NCBI GenBank assembly: GCA_016841665.1
Contig: JAENYT010000002.1
Location: 62,001 to 126,000 of the forward strand
Reading direction: 5' to 3'
Length of the DNA: 64,000 nt
DNA from: Methanobacteriota archaeon
Lineage (GTDB): Archaea; Halobacteriota; Methanomicrobia; Methanomicrobiales; Methanomicrobiaceae
The notes below the pieces were generated by a model. That model saw only the letters and a list, made by a program, of their open reading frames with translations, was not told where the DNA came from and did no database searches. The position numbers were made by a program, and so were the translations under genes. Shown in pieces: positions 25,986-34,742 of this stretch (the stretch's first letter is position 1; the number at the start of each line of letters is the position of its first letter).

Positions 25986-26006
25986 TTCCCATCGATTGTG
26001 ATTGGC

Positions 26007-26357
26007 ATGAAAGTGAAGGGTATCAGTAGCGAAGAGAGGGTAACACTTCCGGAGGTTCGGGAGACCCTGCTCTCGATCGAGGCGATACGCCTTGATGAGG
26101 GCGAAGAGATGTCCTATGAACTTCGAAAGAGCATCGAACATGCCAATCTTCTTGCGAAAACCAGCGCCGAAAACGCACGAAACCTCGTGGAAGAGTTGGT
26201 GAAGCTCGAAAAAATGAAGCCTGACATTGCGTTTCGCATCGCCAATGTCATGCCCCGGACGCGTGATGAACTTCGGGCAATCTACGCAAAGGAACGATTT
26301 ACACTTTCGGGTGAGGAACTCGACGAAATAATCGACCTCGTGATGGCCCACTTCTGA
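26007..26357 (+). CDS. rpoF: DNA-directed RNA polymerase subunit F (RPB4-like)
   Basis: About 116 residues from ATG 26007: SSEERVTLPEVRETLLSIEA and an HRDC-like helical C-terminus (DIAFRIANVMPRTRDELRAIYAKER). With RpoE' it forms the polymerase stalk. The L21e-RpoF-DUF655-KsgA order is conserved in Euryarchaeota. Confidence 0.95.
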   Translation: MKVKGISSEERVTLPEVRETLLSIEAIRLDEGEEMSYELRKSIEHANLLAKTSAENARNLVEELVKLEKMKPDIAFRIANVMPRTRDELRAIYAKERFTLSGEELDEIIDLVMAHF

Positions 26358-26366
26358 GGGGTTGGG

Positions 26367-26927
26367 ATGAGGACCGAGAAGAAGGAAATCCATGCAGTAG
26401 TGATCGATATCCTTCCGCGCGGGCATGCAAATGATCCGCGCCCGCAGTTCCGGAGGGAGCCGCTGCTGCAGGCGGTGGGCATCGACCAGTTCAAACTGCT
26501 TGAGCTGGTGCCCAAGGCAGACGAAGTCCAGCTCCATGACATGGTGTACATCGGTGACAAGGAGCGGGATAAGATCGAGCGGGTGAAGCGGCGGATCGGC
26601 TACGAGGACCTCACGCCCACCGCGAAGCTCGAGCTGCCCTTTGCCGTGGAACGCATCGTCAAGGAGCACGAGGATCGGTTTGTCGAGTTCTTTAACAAGG
26701 CCATTTCGGTAACCCCGAAACTGCATATGCTGCACCTGCTCCCCGGGATCGGCAAAAAGCTGATGTGGGAGATTCTCGAAGAACGGGAGAAGGCGCCGTT
26801 TACGAGTTTCGCAGATATAAGTGAACGCATCAAAGCCATTCCCCATCCCGAAAAGATGGTCCTCAACCGGATCATGGGGGAACTCGAAGATCCTCACGTA
26901 AAATACCACCTCTTTACCTCAAAATGA
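26367..26927 (+). CDS. DUF655 family nucleic-acid-binding-like protein
   Basis: 186 residues. N-terminal OB-like segment (VVIDILPRGHANDPRPQFRREPLLQAVG) and a C-terminal helix-hairpin-helix (LHLLPGIGKKLMWEILEERE). The family lies next to KsgA in many archaea; binding to rRNA or DNA is inferred from the HhH. Its stop overlaps the ksgA start by 4 bases. Confidence 0.9.
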   Translation: MRTEKKEIHAVVIDILPRGHANDPRPQFRREPLLQAVGIDQFKLLELVPKADEVQLHDMVYIGDKERDKIERVKRRIGYEDLTPTAKLELPFAVERIVKEHEDRFVEFFNKAISVTPKLHMLHLLPGIGKKLMWEILEEREKAPFTSFADISERIKAIPHPEKMVLNRIMGELEDPHVKYHLFTSK

Positions 26928-27691
26928 AACCCAGGCACGATCAGCACTTCCTCATCGACAGAAACGCCGTGTCAAAAATTGTCGGGGCGGTCGATGTGCA
27001 GGGCAGGCGTGTGCTGGAGATAGGCCCCGGTGAGGGGATTCTCACCCGAGCCCTGCTCGAACACGACGCAAAGGTCATCGCCGTCGAACTCGATCCGGCA
27101 CTCTGCGAGAACCTTGCCCTGCGTTTTTCCGAGGAGATCTCAACCGGGCAGCTCACGCTCATTCACGGCGATGCGGTAAAATGCGACCTGCCTCCCTTCG
27201 ATCTCGTCGTAGCGAACCTCCCCTACTCGGCCTCCTCGAAGATCATGTTCCGGCTGCTCGACATAGGGTTCGAGACCGCGGTGCTGATGTTCCAGAAAGA
27301 GTTCGGGCAGCGGATGGTTGCCCTCCCGGGAACACCGGAGTGCGGCCGGCTTTCGGTGATGGTACAGACGTATGCCCGCGTAAAACCGATTCTCGAGCTC
27401 CCGCCGAATGCGTTTCGGCCCAAACCGCAGGTGCGGTCATGGGTGATGAAGATCACGCCGCGGGAGCCCCCCTACCCCATCAATGACCGCCAGTTGTATG
27501 CGGATATCGTGCGGGCTCTCTTCTCGCACCGCCGGAAAACGGTGCGCAAGGCCCTCAAGGCCTCGACGAATATGCTGGGCGATGCACGCGTGGAGGCCAT
27601 GGTGCGGGTTCTGCCTGCGGACATCCTGCGGGCCCGCCCGGAGGCCCTCTCCCTCAAGGAGTTAGCCCTGATCGCAAACGCGGTGTCGTAA
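26924..27691 (+). CDS. ksgA: 16S rRNA adenine dimethyltransferase (KsgA/Dim1)
   Basis: 255 residues. DQHFLIDRNAVSKIV, SAM motif EIGPGEGILTRALL, and the catalytic NLPYSASSKIM loop; C-terminal helical domain. Dimethylates two adjacent adenines in the 3' end of 16S rRNA during small-subunit assembly. Last gene of the superoperon. Confidence 0.96.
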   Translation: MKPRHDQHFLIDRNAVSKIVGAVDVQGRRVLEIGPGEGILTRALLEHDAKVIAVELDPALCENLALRFSEEISTGQLTLIHGDAVKCDLPPFDLVVANLPYSASSKIMFRLLDIGFETAVLMFQKEFGQRMVALPGTPECGRLSVMVQTYARVKPILELPPNAFRPKPQVRSWVMKITPREPPYPINDRQLYADIVRALFSHRRKTVRKALKASTNMLGDARVEAMVRVLPADILRARPEALSLKELALIANAVS

Positions 27692-27740
27692 CCCGTCATC
27701 AGACGGAGGCATTACCTATACGCATACCCGATGCAGAAAT

Positions 27741-27750
27741 GGTTAAATAG
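27741..27750 (+). promoter_or_regulatory. TATA box of the DUF2769 gene
   Basis: GGTTAAATAG lies about 35-40 bases before the ATG at 27783, with a strong ribosome site AGGTGAGGG at 27768-27776. This ends the superoperon and starts a new transcript. Confidence 0.55.
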
Positions 27751-27782
27751 GGGGCTCGCCATGTTGCAGGTGAGGGAATGGT

Positions 27783-28106
27783 ATGGATATTCAGGCATAT
27801 CAGCAGATGATGGAGGCACTCTCTCTCTCAAAGCGGGAGAGACTATTGATCGTCGAGAAGCGGGAACAACAGTGCATCTGCCCGCAGTGCCCCAATTATA
27901 AGGAATGCAACGTTGAGGAAAACGAACTCGCCTTCTGCACCACGGGAAAGAGCGTGTGCATCACCAAGGAAAAACAGTGTATCTGCCCCACCTGCCCCCT
28001 TGCTGCGGAACTGGGGTTGAACAACACCTTCTACTGCACCCGCGGTTCGGAAACGCAGCAGATGCTCCTGGAAACCCTGCAGGTGCGGAAAAGCTGGGTG
28101 AAGTAG
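27783..28106 (+). CDS. DUF2769 Cys-rich protein with duplicated motif
   Basis: 107 residues. Two copies of a Cys motif, CICPQCP (about 37-43) and CICPTCP (about 68-74), each followed by single cysteines, point to two metal or Fe-S sites made by internal duplication. It matches DUF2769, found in methanogens and of unknown function. It has its own TATA box and ribosome site. Confidence 0.8.
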   Translation: MDIQAYQQMMEALSLSKRERLLIVEKREQQCICPQCPNYKECNVEENELAFCTTGKSVCITKEKQCICPTCPLAAELGLNNTFYCTRGSETQQMLLETLQVRKSWVK

Positions 28107-28204
28107 GCACCAGGCCCCCTTTTTTGTTCTTCGGGGAGAAGCCCGCGTCCCGGGTGAAAAACCGGGGGAATCTTCATCCCTGTCCCCCAACCTCATACCG
28201 ATCC

Positions 28205-28807
28205 ATGAACAGGAAGCGCAGTCTCAAAAAGGGGGTGGGCGACTATCATCGCGATCAGGTCTATTCCCCCGAACAGGACACCTACCTCCTGCTGGGCGCA
28301 GCGTTGCGGGAGCTATCGCCCGAAGATCGCGTGCTCGAGGTGGGATGCGGGAGCGGCGAGATCGCGGCTCGCCTCTCGGCGATCGCTCGGGTCATCGCCA
28401 CCGATATCAACCCCCATGCGGCGGTTGCCACCGCCATGCGGGGGGTGGAGGTGGTGCGGGCCGATCTCTTCGCGGGCATCTGCGGTGAATTCGATCTGGT
28501 CCTCTTCAATCCGCCTTACCTTCCCACGCGCGATGAAGAGCGTCTCGACGACTGGCTTGAATACGCCCTCGACGGCGGCGGAAGCGGGCGGGAGGTGATT
28601 GCCCGGTTTATCGCCGGGGTGCACCGCGTCCTTTCTCCCCGCGGCCGGATATTGGTCCTCGTCTCCTCGCTTACCGGGCTCGAGGAGGTGCAGCAGATCT
28701 TTGCCCGTCATGGCTTTCTCGTATTTATTGTTGCTTCAGAGCAGGCGGAAGACGAAACGCTCTATGTGCTCCGGGGCACGGCCGACCTATGCCGCTGCAG
28801 GACATAA
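28205..28807 (+). CDS. HemK2/MTQ2-type protein methyltransferase
   Basis: 200 residues from ATG 28205. SAM-dependent methylase with VLEVGCGSGEIAARL and the Asn-Pro-Pro-Tyr motif FNPPYLP that binds the amide of Gln or Asn. Archaeal/eukaryal HemK2 (with Trm112) methylates the GGQ glutamine of release factor aRF1; the short length without an N-terminal domain fits this group. Upstream of it, about 100 bases hold nothing recognised. Confidence 0.88.
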   Translation: MNRKRSLKKGVGDYHRDQVYSPEQDTYLLLGAALRELSPEDRVLEVGCGSGEIAARLSAIARVIATDINPHAAVATAMRGVEVVRADLFAGICGEFDLVLFNPPYLPTRDEERLDDWLEYALDGGGSGREVIARFIAGVHRVLSPRGRILVLVSSLTGLEEVQQIFARHGFLVFIVASEQAEDETLYVLRGTADLCRCRT

Positions 28808-28873
28808 TCCTCTTCCCCTGCCATAGCAGCGATACCGTTTTATCCCCCGCCGACCATTCACCAAAAGAACAGT

Positions 28874-28889
28874 CCTGCCGGACGGCAGG
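28874..28889. other. Hairpin-forming inverted repeat after hemK2-like gene
   Basis: CCTGCC-GGAC-GGCAGG is a perfect 6-bp stem with a 4-base loop, 66 bases after the methylase stop and 20 before a small membrane ORF. No T-run follows, so a terminator is uncertain. Confidence 0.35.
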
Positions 28890-28909
28890 GCGCATGGAAT
28901 CGTGATCCC

Positions 28910-29146
28910 GTGAACCTGATCGGCATGGTCCTGCAATCGCCCCTAAACCCCCTCGCCCCGCTCTTCCGCATTCTTTCCCTTTTTACCATGGTGTCTCTCC
29001 TATGGCACCGCCGCTGGGTTTCCCTTGGCATGATGGCGGCATCGTTGCTGATCGTTCCTCTCCTCTTCATACTCGCCAGAGTCCTGCTGTCCGGTGCGGT
29101 GCGGATGGTCATACAGGATCTCAAACGGCGCGCACACCTCGTATAA
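28910..29146 (+). CDS. Small hydrophobic membrane protein (hypothetical)
   Basis: 78 residues from GTG 28910 (ATG 28925 also possible). Two hydrophobic stretches (about 16-32 and 38-62) would span the membrane; the C-terminus is basic (VIQDLKRRAHLV). No family recognised. It precedes two other small ORFs on the same strand with short gaps. An antisense frame is also open, so coding status is moderate. Confidence 0.45.
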   Translation: MNLIGMVLQSPLNPLAPLFRILSLFTMVSLLWHRRWVSLGMMAASLLIVPLLFILARVLLSGAVRMVIQDLKRRAHLV

Positions 29147-29158
29147 GCCTCTCGGTGT

Positions 29159-29446
29159 ATGGTGCCGCTTGCGCACCAGGATGATGCGCCCCTTCTCGGG
29201 GTGAACTGGTACTACGTAGCGTCCGAGGGGTGGGTATGCGGAGACGGCAGCCATGTTGCCCATCTTATGGAAGGACCGAAGGGTGAGGGGCGGTTTCGGG
29301 TATACCGCCCGGAAATCTATGTTCACCTGCGGGAGATCGTCGTTTGGGGGCCGCAGTGCGTGGCAGAGATCGAACGGCGGGGCGCGCTTCCCGTAGGGAC
29401 GCATTTTTTCTCCGAACCCCCTCCCGATCGAGCGAACGCGCCATGA
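29159..29446 (+). CDS. Hypothetical protein
   Basis: 95 residues (MVPLAHQDDAPLLGVNWYYV... RGALPVGTHFFSEPP). No family recognised. Mostly G/C third codon positions match neighbouring genes, and its stop overlaps the ATG of the next frame (ATGA at 29443-29446), both arguing it is translated. An antisense frame (29000-29404) is longer but lacks such linkage. Confidence 0.45.
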   Translation: MVPLAHQDDAPLLGVNWYYVASEGWVCGDGSHVAHLMEGPKGEGRFRVYRPEIYVHLREIVVWGPQCVAEIERRGALPVGTHFFSEPPPDRANAP

Positions 29447-29743
29447 AATACGCGTTCAGTGACAAAATCGCGGAATATTTTGGTTCAGGCAGCACGGTGG
29501 TGGTCTACAACCACCGCGACAGACGCTCCGCAGGGGTGTACGTCCAAAAAAATCAAACAGCTCGCCTTCTGCCTTTGCCCCGGCGATTGTATACGGGTGC
29601 TCCGGTTCCGGCGATTTTCGGTACGGGACTCCGTGGTTCTCGTGCAGAATAAGCACAGAGGATTGGTGGATGCGGCGATCGCCCTGCTTTCCGGGGATCC
29701 GTATTCAGATCTCTTTGCGAATCCGGGGCTTTATTTCCAGTGA
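29443..29743 (+). pseudogene. Apparently frameshifted small gene
   Basis: The first frame (MKYAFSDKIAEYFGSGSTV ... SAGVYV) reads well from an ATG coupled to the preceding stop. At a run of seven A (29546-29552) it loses sense, while the neighbouring frame continues plausibly (KKIKQLAFCLCPGDCIRVLRF ... NPGLYFQ) to a stop at 29741-29743. Joined, they give a ~100-residue protein. This is either a real frameshift mutation, programmed slippage on A7, or a sequencing error. No family recognised. Its end overlaps the convergent next gene. Confidence 0.45.
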
Positions 29744-29991
29744 TAGAACACCCACCGCCCGTTTTCCACCTCGACGACCTTCTCCTCCACATATCCCTCA
29801 TCGATGAGATCCTGCAGGAAGCATGCTCCCTTCCACGACTCGGCAGAACCGCTGTTATCCCCGAAGACCAGCTCCCGAATCTCATCCAGCGTGTAGGCAT
29901 ATCCCTTGTTTTTTGCAAGCACTTCGATGATCCTTGACTTCATCTCTGACGGGGTGGCTCCCTGTTCAAAATCCTTCCTTGGAATGGGCAT
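29731..29991 (-). CDS. Small winged-helix-like hypothetical protein
   Basis: 86 residues from ATG 29991, which has GGTG about 10 bases upstream. Helices SRIIEVLAKNKGYAYTLDEIRE and a strand pair EEKVVEVENGRWVFYHW suggest a winged-helix fold often seen in archaeal regulators. Function unknown; 213 bases upstream (to mutL) hold nothing recognised. Confidence 0.6.
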   Translation of the reverse strand: MPIPRKDFEQGATPSEMKSRIIEVLAKNKGYAYTLDEIRELVFGDNSGSAESWKGACFLQDLIDEGYVEEKVVEVENGRWVFYHWK

Positions 29992-30207
29992 GATATTCAC
30001 CGGTAGGCAGAAATGTTGCTGATCATTCATCAATCTTTCCCGCCGAAAATCCCCGAACGAGATGCGGGTGGGAAGTATGCTGTGGTGTGCATGGAGCCCA
30101 TCTTTTATGACCGGGCCGTTTTCAGGGTTTTTGCGGGCTGGTCTCCCTTCGGCATCGTCCCCGGGCTCGTGGTGCGCGACAGGACGGCAGCGCAGGCACC
30201 CGGCTGA

Positions 30208-32007
30208 TCAGCTCCTCCGAAACATTCTGTCGAGCCGTTCCCGTGAGAACGACACCATGGTGGGCCGGCCGTGGGGGCAGGTGTAGGGGTTGTCCGTGAG
30301 GAAGAGCTGGGCAAGAAGGCGTTCCATCTGCTCGAGCGTCATGTGCGCCCCCGCCTTGATCGCACCCCGGCAGGCGATGATGCAGGTGACGGCCTCTTTT
30401 TTGTCCGCGGCCGACCGCAGGTCATCCCCGATGACATCTGCGATGAGATCCTCGATCACCTCCGGCTCAACCTGTTTGCCAAGCACCACCGGCACCGTCC
30501 GCACCGCAAAGGAATCCTTCCCGAACTCTTCGAGCACGAAACCCTCTGCGAGCAGGAGGTGAAGCGCTTCCCGCACCGCAACAGCCTCTTTGGGGCGAAG
30601 GGTGAGGATCACGGGTACCAGGAGCTCCTGGGATCGCAACCCCTGCTCCCGCGTCGCCCGCACCTGTTCGTAGAGCACGCGTTCATGGGCGGCATGCTGG
30701 TCGATGAGCACCAGCTCCTCGTGGCTGCCGGACGCGGAGGTAACCATGATATAGGCGGCATCGAGCTGGCCGATGACTTCCATGCCAGGCAGCAGCGCAT
30801 CCCGTGCGGCCCCCGGCACCTCCTTCTCCGTGAGCCGCAGCTGGGTGTCGGTTGCGCTCTGCTCCCGGTGCACCGGATGGTAGGCGCGTACCGGTGCCTC
30901 CACCCGCCATGCCCCCGGCGACGGGGTGTAGCCGCTTTCGGGCATACGGGGGTGACGCGGGATCGGAGGGGGGGATGCCTGCGGGATGAGGCGGGCGGAC
31001 CTGAGCGATTCCCGGATGATCGATGCAATTTCACGGACCAGTTCGCCCTCTCTCGAGATCCGCACCTCTCTTTTCGTGGGGTGGACATTGACGTCCACGA
31101 GGCTGGTATCGACGGTCAGGGAGAGGAACGCTACCGGAAAACGATCTTTTGGCAGCAGGGTGCCGTACCCCTCTCTGACCGCCCGTGCGATCGGTGCCGA
31201 GGAGACCTGGCGGTGGTTGATCGATGTGAGGATCTGAGCGGTATTGGGGCGGTTGTGGGCGGGAGCGGAGATCAGCCCCTCCACCTGCATGTACGCCGTC
31301 CTGCCCCTGACCGGGATGAGATCGCGGGCGAGGTCACTGCCGTAGAGGGCGCTGATGGCGTCGAGCAGCGTGCCTTTCTTCTGGGTGGCGATCTTCTCCC
31401 TGCCGTTGTGTAGCAGGCGGAACGAGATGTCGGGGTGGGCAAGGGCCATCTGCTCCACTATCGTGTATATATGGCGCAATTCGGTCTGCGCACTCTTGAG
31501 GAATTTTTTCCTGGCGGGGGTGTTGAAGAAGAGGTCCTCCACCGCAACACTCGTTCCGTCGGGAGCGCCGGTCTCCCCTTCTTCGACGACCTCGCCCCCG
31601 CTGATCACAAGAAGCGTGGCCGGAACGGCTCCCGAGCCCCGGGGCTTGGTCACCACCTCCACCCGGGCGACCGCGGCGATGCTCGCCAGCGCCTCCCCCC
31701 GGAACCCCATCGACCGGATGCGGTGCAGGTCGTCGATCGCCTGCAGTTTGCTCGTCGCATGCCGCATGAACGCAAGGCGGACATTCTCCCTGCTCATCCC
31801 CATGCCGTCGTCGACGACGCGGATGCGGTCGATGCCGCCGCTCCCCGAAATTTCGATGCGAACCGTCTCCGCTCCCGCATCGACGGCATTCTCCACCAGC
31901 TCCTTGACCACCGAGGCGGGGCGTTCCACCACCTCGCCTGCGGCAATCTGGTTGATGGTCTCCTCGTCGAGGATGCGGATGCGGGGGTCCGGGTGTGCGG
32001 GCTCCAT
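30208..32007 (-). CDS. mutL: DNA mismatch repair protein MutL
   Basis: 599 residues. GHKL ATPase N-terminus with NAVDAGAETVRIE, DDGMGMSRENV and GFRGEALASIA; C-terminal endonuclease motif DQHAAHERVLYE (DQHAx2Ex4E) plus ACRGAIKAG and CPHGRPT. So it is the nicking type of MutL, as in bacteria lacking MutH. It follows mutS by 6 bases. Confidence 0.97.
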   Translation of the reverse strand: MEPAHPDPRIRILDEETINQIAAGEVVERPASVVKELVENAVDAGAETVRIEISGSGGIDRIRVVDDGMGMSRENVRLAFMRHATSKLQAIDDLHRIRSMGFRGEALASIAAVARVEVVTKPRGSGAVPATLLVISGGEVVEEGETGAPDGTSVAVEDLFFNTPARKKFLKSAQTELRHIYTIVEQMALAHPDISFRLLHNGREKIATQKKGTLLDAISALYGSDLARDLIPVRGRTAYMQVEGLISAPAHNRPNTAQILTSINHRQVSSAPIARAVREGYGTLLPKDRFPVAFLSLTVDTSLVDVNVHPTKREVRISREGELVREIASIIRESLRSARLIPQASPPPIPRHPRMPESGYTPSPGAWRVEAPVRAYHPVHREQSATDTQLRLTEKEVPGAARDALLPGMEVIGQLDAAYIMVTSASGSHEELVLIDQHAAHERVLYEQVRATREQGLRSQELLVPVILTLRPKEAVAVREALHLLLAEGFVLEEFGKDSFAVRTVPVVLGKQVEPEVIEDLIADVIGDDLRSAADKKEAVTCIIACRGAIKAGAHMTLEQMERLLAQLFLTDNPYTCPHGRPTMVSFSRERLDRMFRRS

Positions 32008-32013
32008 GGTTGA

Positions 32014-34641
32014 TCACTTCTCCCCGTGCGCCTTTCGCTGCAGTGCATGCAGCGCGGTAAGGGCGTCGACCGGCGTCATGGTATTGATATCCAGTGCCCT
32101 GAGCTCCTCGATGAGCGCCTGGTCGGCGCTCTGCACCTCGGGTGAATCGATGAGCAGCATCTGCGTGTAGCGGGGCGGCTTTTTGCCTGCCGGCCGGTAT
32201 TCCTCCTCGATGGTCTTCCTCAGCAGGTCTTCGGCGCGCGCGGTCACGTGGCCCGGGATGCCGGCAAGCCTGGCCACATGGATCCCGTAACTCCTGTCAG
32301 TTGCACCGGGAATGATCTTTCTGAGGAAGACGACCGATTTACCGGTATCCTTGACTGCGAAATGGTAGTTTTTGACCCGTTTGAGCTCGCCCTCCATCTC
32401 GATGAGTTCGTGGAAGTGGGTCGCGAACAGGGTCCGGGGCCCCTCCGAGCCCTTGCCGTGCAGGTACTCGAGGACTGCTCTTGCGATGGAAAGCCCGTCC
32501 AGCGTGCTCGTGCCGCGCCCGATCTCATCGAGGATAACCAGGCTGCGGGTGGAGACGTTGTTGAGGATGTTGGCCAGCTCCAGCATCTCCACCATAAACG
32601 TGCTCTGTCCGCTGGCAAGATCGTCGAATGCACCTACCCTGGTGAATACGCGGTCCACAATGCCCACACTGGCGTAATCGGCGGGGACAAAACTGCCCGT
32701 CTGCGCCATGATGCAGATGAGCGCAACACCACGCATGTATGTCGACTTCCCCGCCATGTTGGCGCCGGTGAGGATCAGGATCTGATCCTTGCGGCTTTCC
32801 AGCACCGTGTCGTTGGGGACGAATCCGTGTGCAAGGCTCCGCTCCACCACCGGATGGCGCCCCTCCCGGATGACCAGCGCTGTATCAGCCGTGATCTCCG
32901 GCCGGGTGTAGCCGTGCTTCTGGGCGACCTCCGCCAGACCGGCAAAGACATCGATGGTTCCCAGGCCGCGCGCCGTGGCCTGAAGGTCGGGGACCCAGCC
33001 CCGCAGCCGGTCGATGAGCCGGTCATAGAGCTCGGCCTCGAGTGCCCCCAGGCGCTCTTCCGCATTGGCAATCAGCGATTCCTTCTCCTGAAGCGCCGGA
33101 AGGGTGTAGCGTTCGCCGTTTGCGGTGGTCTGCTTGCGCTGGTACTCCGGCGGCACCAGGCGCAGGTTCGCCTTCGTAACCTCGATGTAGTAGCCAAATA
33201 CCTTGTTGTATCCGACTTTCAGGGACTTTATCCCTGTTCGTTCACGTTCATCTGACTGGAATCCGGCGATCCATGACTTTCCCCCGGTGGCCGTGGAGCG
33301 CAGTTCATCGAGCGTTGCATCGTAGCCTTTCCGGATCACCCCGCCGTGCTTGACCAGCGCCGGCGGGTCGTCGACGATGGCCCGTTCGATGAGTGCACGC
33401 AGCTCGCCGAGATCGGCGATATGCTCCAGCGCCTCCGTGATCCGCGCAGGCGGTGCGGCATCGCCGTCCCGGCAGTACGCCACGAGCTGAGGTATTCTTT
33501 CCAGAGAGGCGTTCAGGACGCTGAGATCCCTGGGCCCAGCGTTGCCGTAGCTGATCCTCCCGGCGATGCGCTCCACGTCGGCGAAGCGGTGGAGCAGCGA
33601 CCGCACGCCGTTGCGGATGAGGGGATTTTCGGCGAAAAACGCCACCGCATCGAGCCGGGCATCGATCGCCCCGGGATCGATGAGAGGGGAGGTGACCCAT
33701 GTCCGCAGAAGCCTTCCCCCCATGGGCGTCATGGTATCATCGAGCACCCGGATCAGGGTGGTTTCGTCCCCGCTTTTCCTGATATTCTGGCATATCTCCA
33801 GGTTCCTCAGGGTGATGCCATCGAGCGCCATGGTCTGTGTTGCGATCCGTGTTTGCAGGCGGTTGATATGGCCGAGATCGGTCATCTGCGTCTCTTGTGC
33901 ATATGCCAGACAGGCTCCCGCCGCAGCGATTGCCGCATGCATTCCCTCACACCCGAACCCCTCCAACGAGGAGACGGAGAAGTGTTCGATGAGGAGCGAT
34001 GTTGCCGTCTGCTCATCGAAGGCATCGTGCCTGAACGTGGTCACAAGGACACCGGATCCCTCCATACGCTGCACGAGATCTCCGGGAAATCCCGGCGGAA
34101 TGATGCACTCGGACGGACGGTTGCGCATGATCTCCGTGAACACCTCGACCGCGCCATTGCCGGCACCGGTCTCCTCGACAAAGAAATCTCCCGTGGAAAT
34201 ATCCAGAAACGCCATGCCGATCGATCCGTTCCGTCGGTCAAATGCCGCCGCCATGAGATAGGTATTATGTGACGAGCCGATCATGCCTGAATCGATCACC
34301 GTCCCGGGCGTCACCACCCGCACCACGTCACGCCTGACCACTCCCTTCGCGGTCTTCGGATCCTCGACCTGATCGCAGACCGCGACACGGTAACCCTTCT
34401 GGACCATCCGGGAGATGTAGGTGTCGCCTGCGTGAATGGGGACTCCCGCGAGCGGCATACGTTCGCCATTCGCATTCTTGCCCCGCGCGGTAAGGGTGAT
34501 ATCCAGTTCCCGGGACACCAGCTCGGCATCCTCGCCAAAGGTCTCGTAGAAGTCCCCCATCTGGAAAAAGAGAATGCAGTCCGGATATCGCGATTTCATC
34601 TCGTAAAACTGTTTCATCGCAGGGGTGGGTCCTTTGCTCAT
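32014..34641 (-). CDS. mutS: DNA mismatch repair protein MutS
   Basis: 875 residues from ATG 34641, which begins SKGPTPAMKQFYEMK. Mismatch-binding FYETF motif (about 30), core and clamp domains, then the ABC ATPase with TGANMAGKSTYMRG, DEIGRGTSTLDG and a C-terminal helix pair. Recognises base mismatches and recruits MutL. A longer frame to 34752 has no family match and would overlap leuC. Confidence 0.97.
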   Translation of the reverse strand: MSKGPTPAMKQFYEMKSRYPDCILFFQMGDFYETFGEDAELVSRELDITLTARGKNANGERMPLAGVPIHAGDTYISRMVQKGYRVAVCDQVEDPKTAKGVVRRDVVRVVTPGTVIDSGMIGSSHNTYLMAAAFDRRNGSIGMAFLDISTGDFFVEETGAGNGAVEVFTEIMRNRPSECIIPPGFPGDLVQRMEGSGVLVTTFRHDAFDEQTATSLLIEHFSVSSLEGFGCEGMHAAIAAAGACLAYAQETQMTDLGHINRLQTRIATQTMALDGITLRNLEICQNIRKSGDETTLIRVLDDTMTPMGGRLLRTWVTSPLIDPGAIDARLDAVAFFAENPLIRNGVRSLLHRFADVERIAGRISYGNAGPRDLSVLNASLERIPQLVAYCRDGDAAPPARITEALEHIADLGELRALIERAIVDDPPALVKHGGVIRKGYDATLDELRSTATGGKSWIAGFQSDERERTGIKSLKVGYNKVFGYYIEVTKANLRLVPPEYQRKQTTANGERYTLPALQEKESLIANAEERLGALEAELYDRLIDRLRGWVPDLQATARGLGTIDVFAGLAEVAQKHGYTRPEITADTALVIREGRHPVVERSLAHGFVPNDTVLESRKDQILILTGANMAGKSTYMRGVALICIMAQTGSFVPADYASVGIVDRVFTRVGAFDDLASGQSTFMVEMLELANILNNVSTRSLVILDEIGRGTSTLDGLSIARAVLEYLHGKGSEGPRTLFATHFHELIEMEGELKRVKNYHFAVKDTGKSVVFLRKIIPGATDRSYGIHVARLAGIPGHVTARAEDLLRKTIEEEYRPAGKKPPRYTQMLLIDSPEVQSADQALIEELRALDINTMTPVDALTALHALQRKAHGEK

Positions 34642-34742
34642 CGCTGCGATAGACGTTGTACCCCGGAGGGCATATATGTTACATCCCTTGCATTTCCCCC
34701 AAATTAGATGAAGTCCAACGACGTATGCCTCTATGATCGTTA

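Noticed and set aside
29000-29404. 134-residue antisense frame
   Set aside because: No ribosome site or linkage, composition looks like a shadow, and the + strand ORFs are coupled by stop-start overlap.
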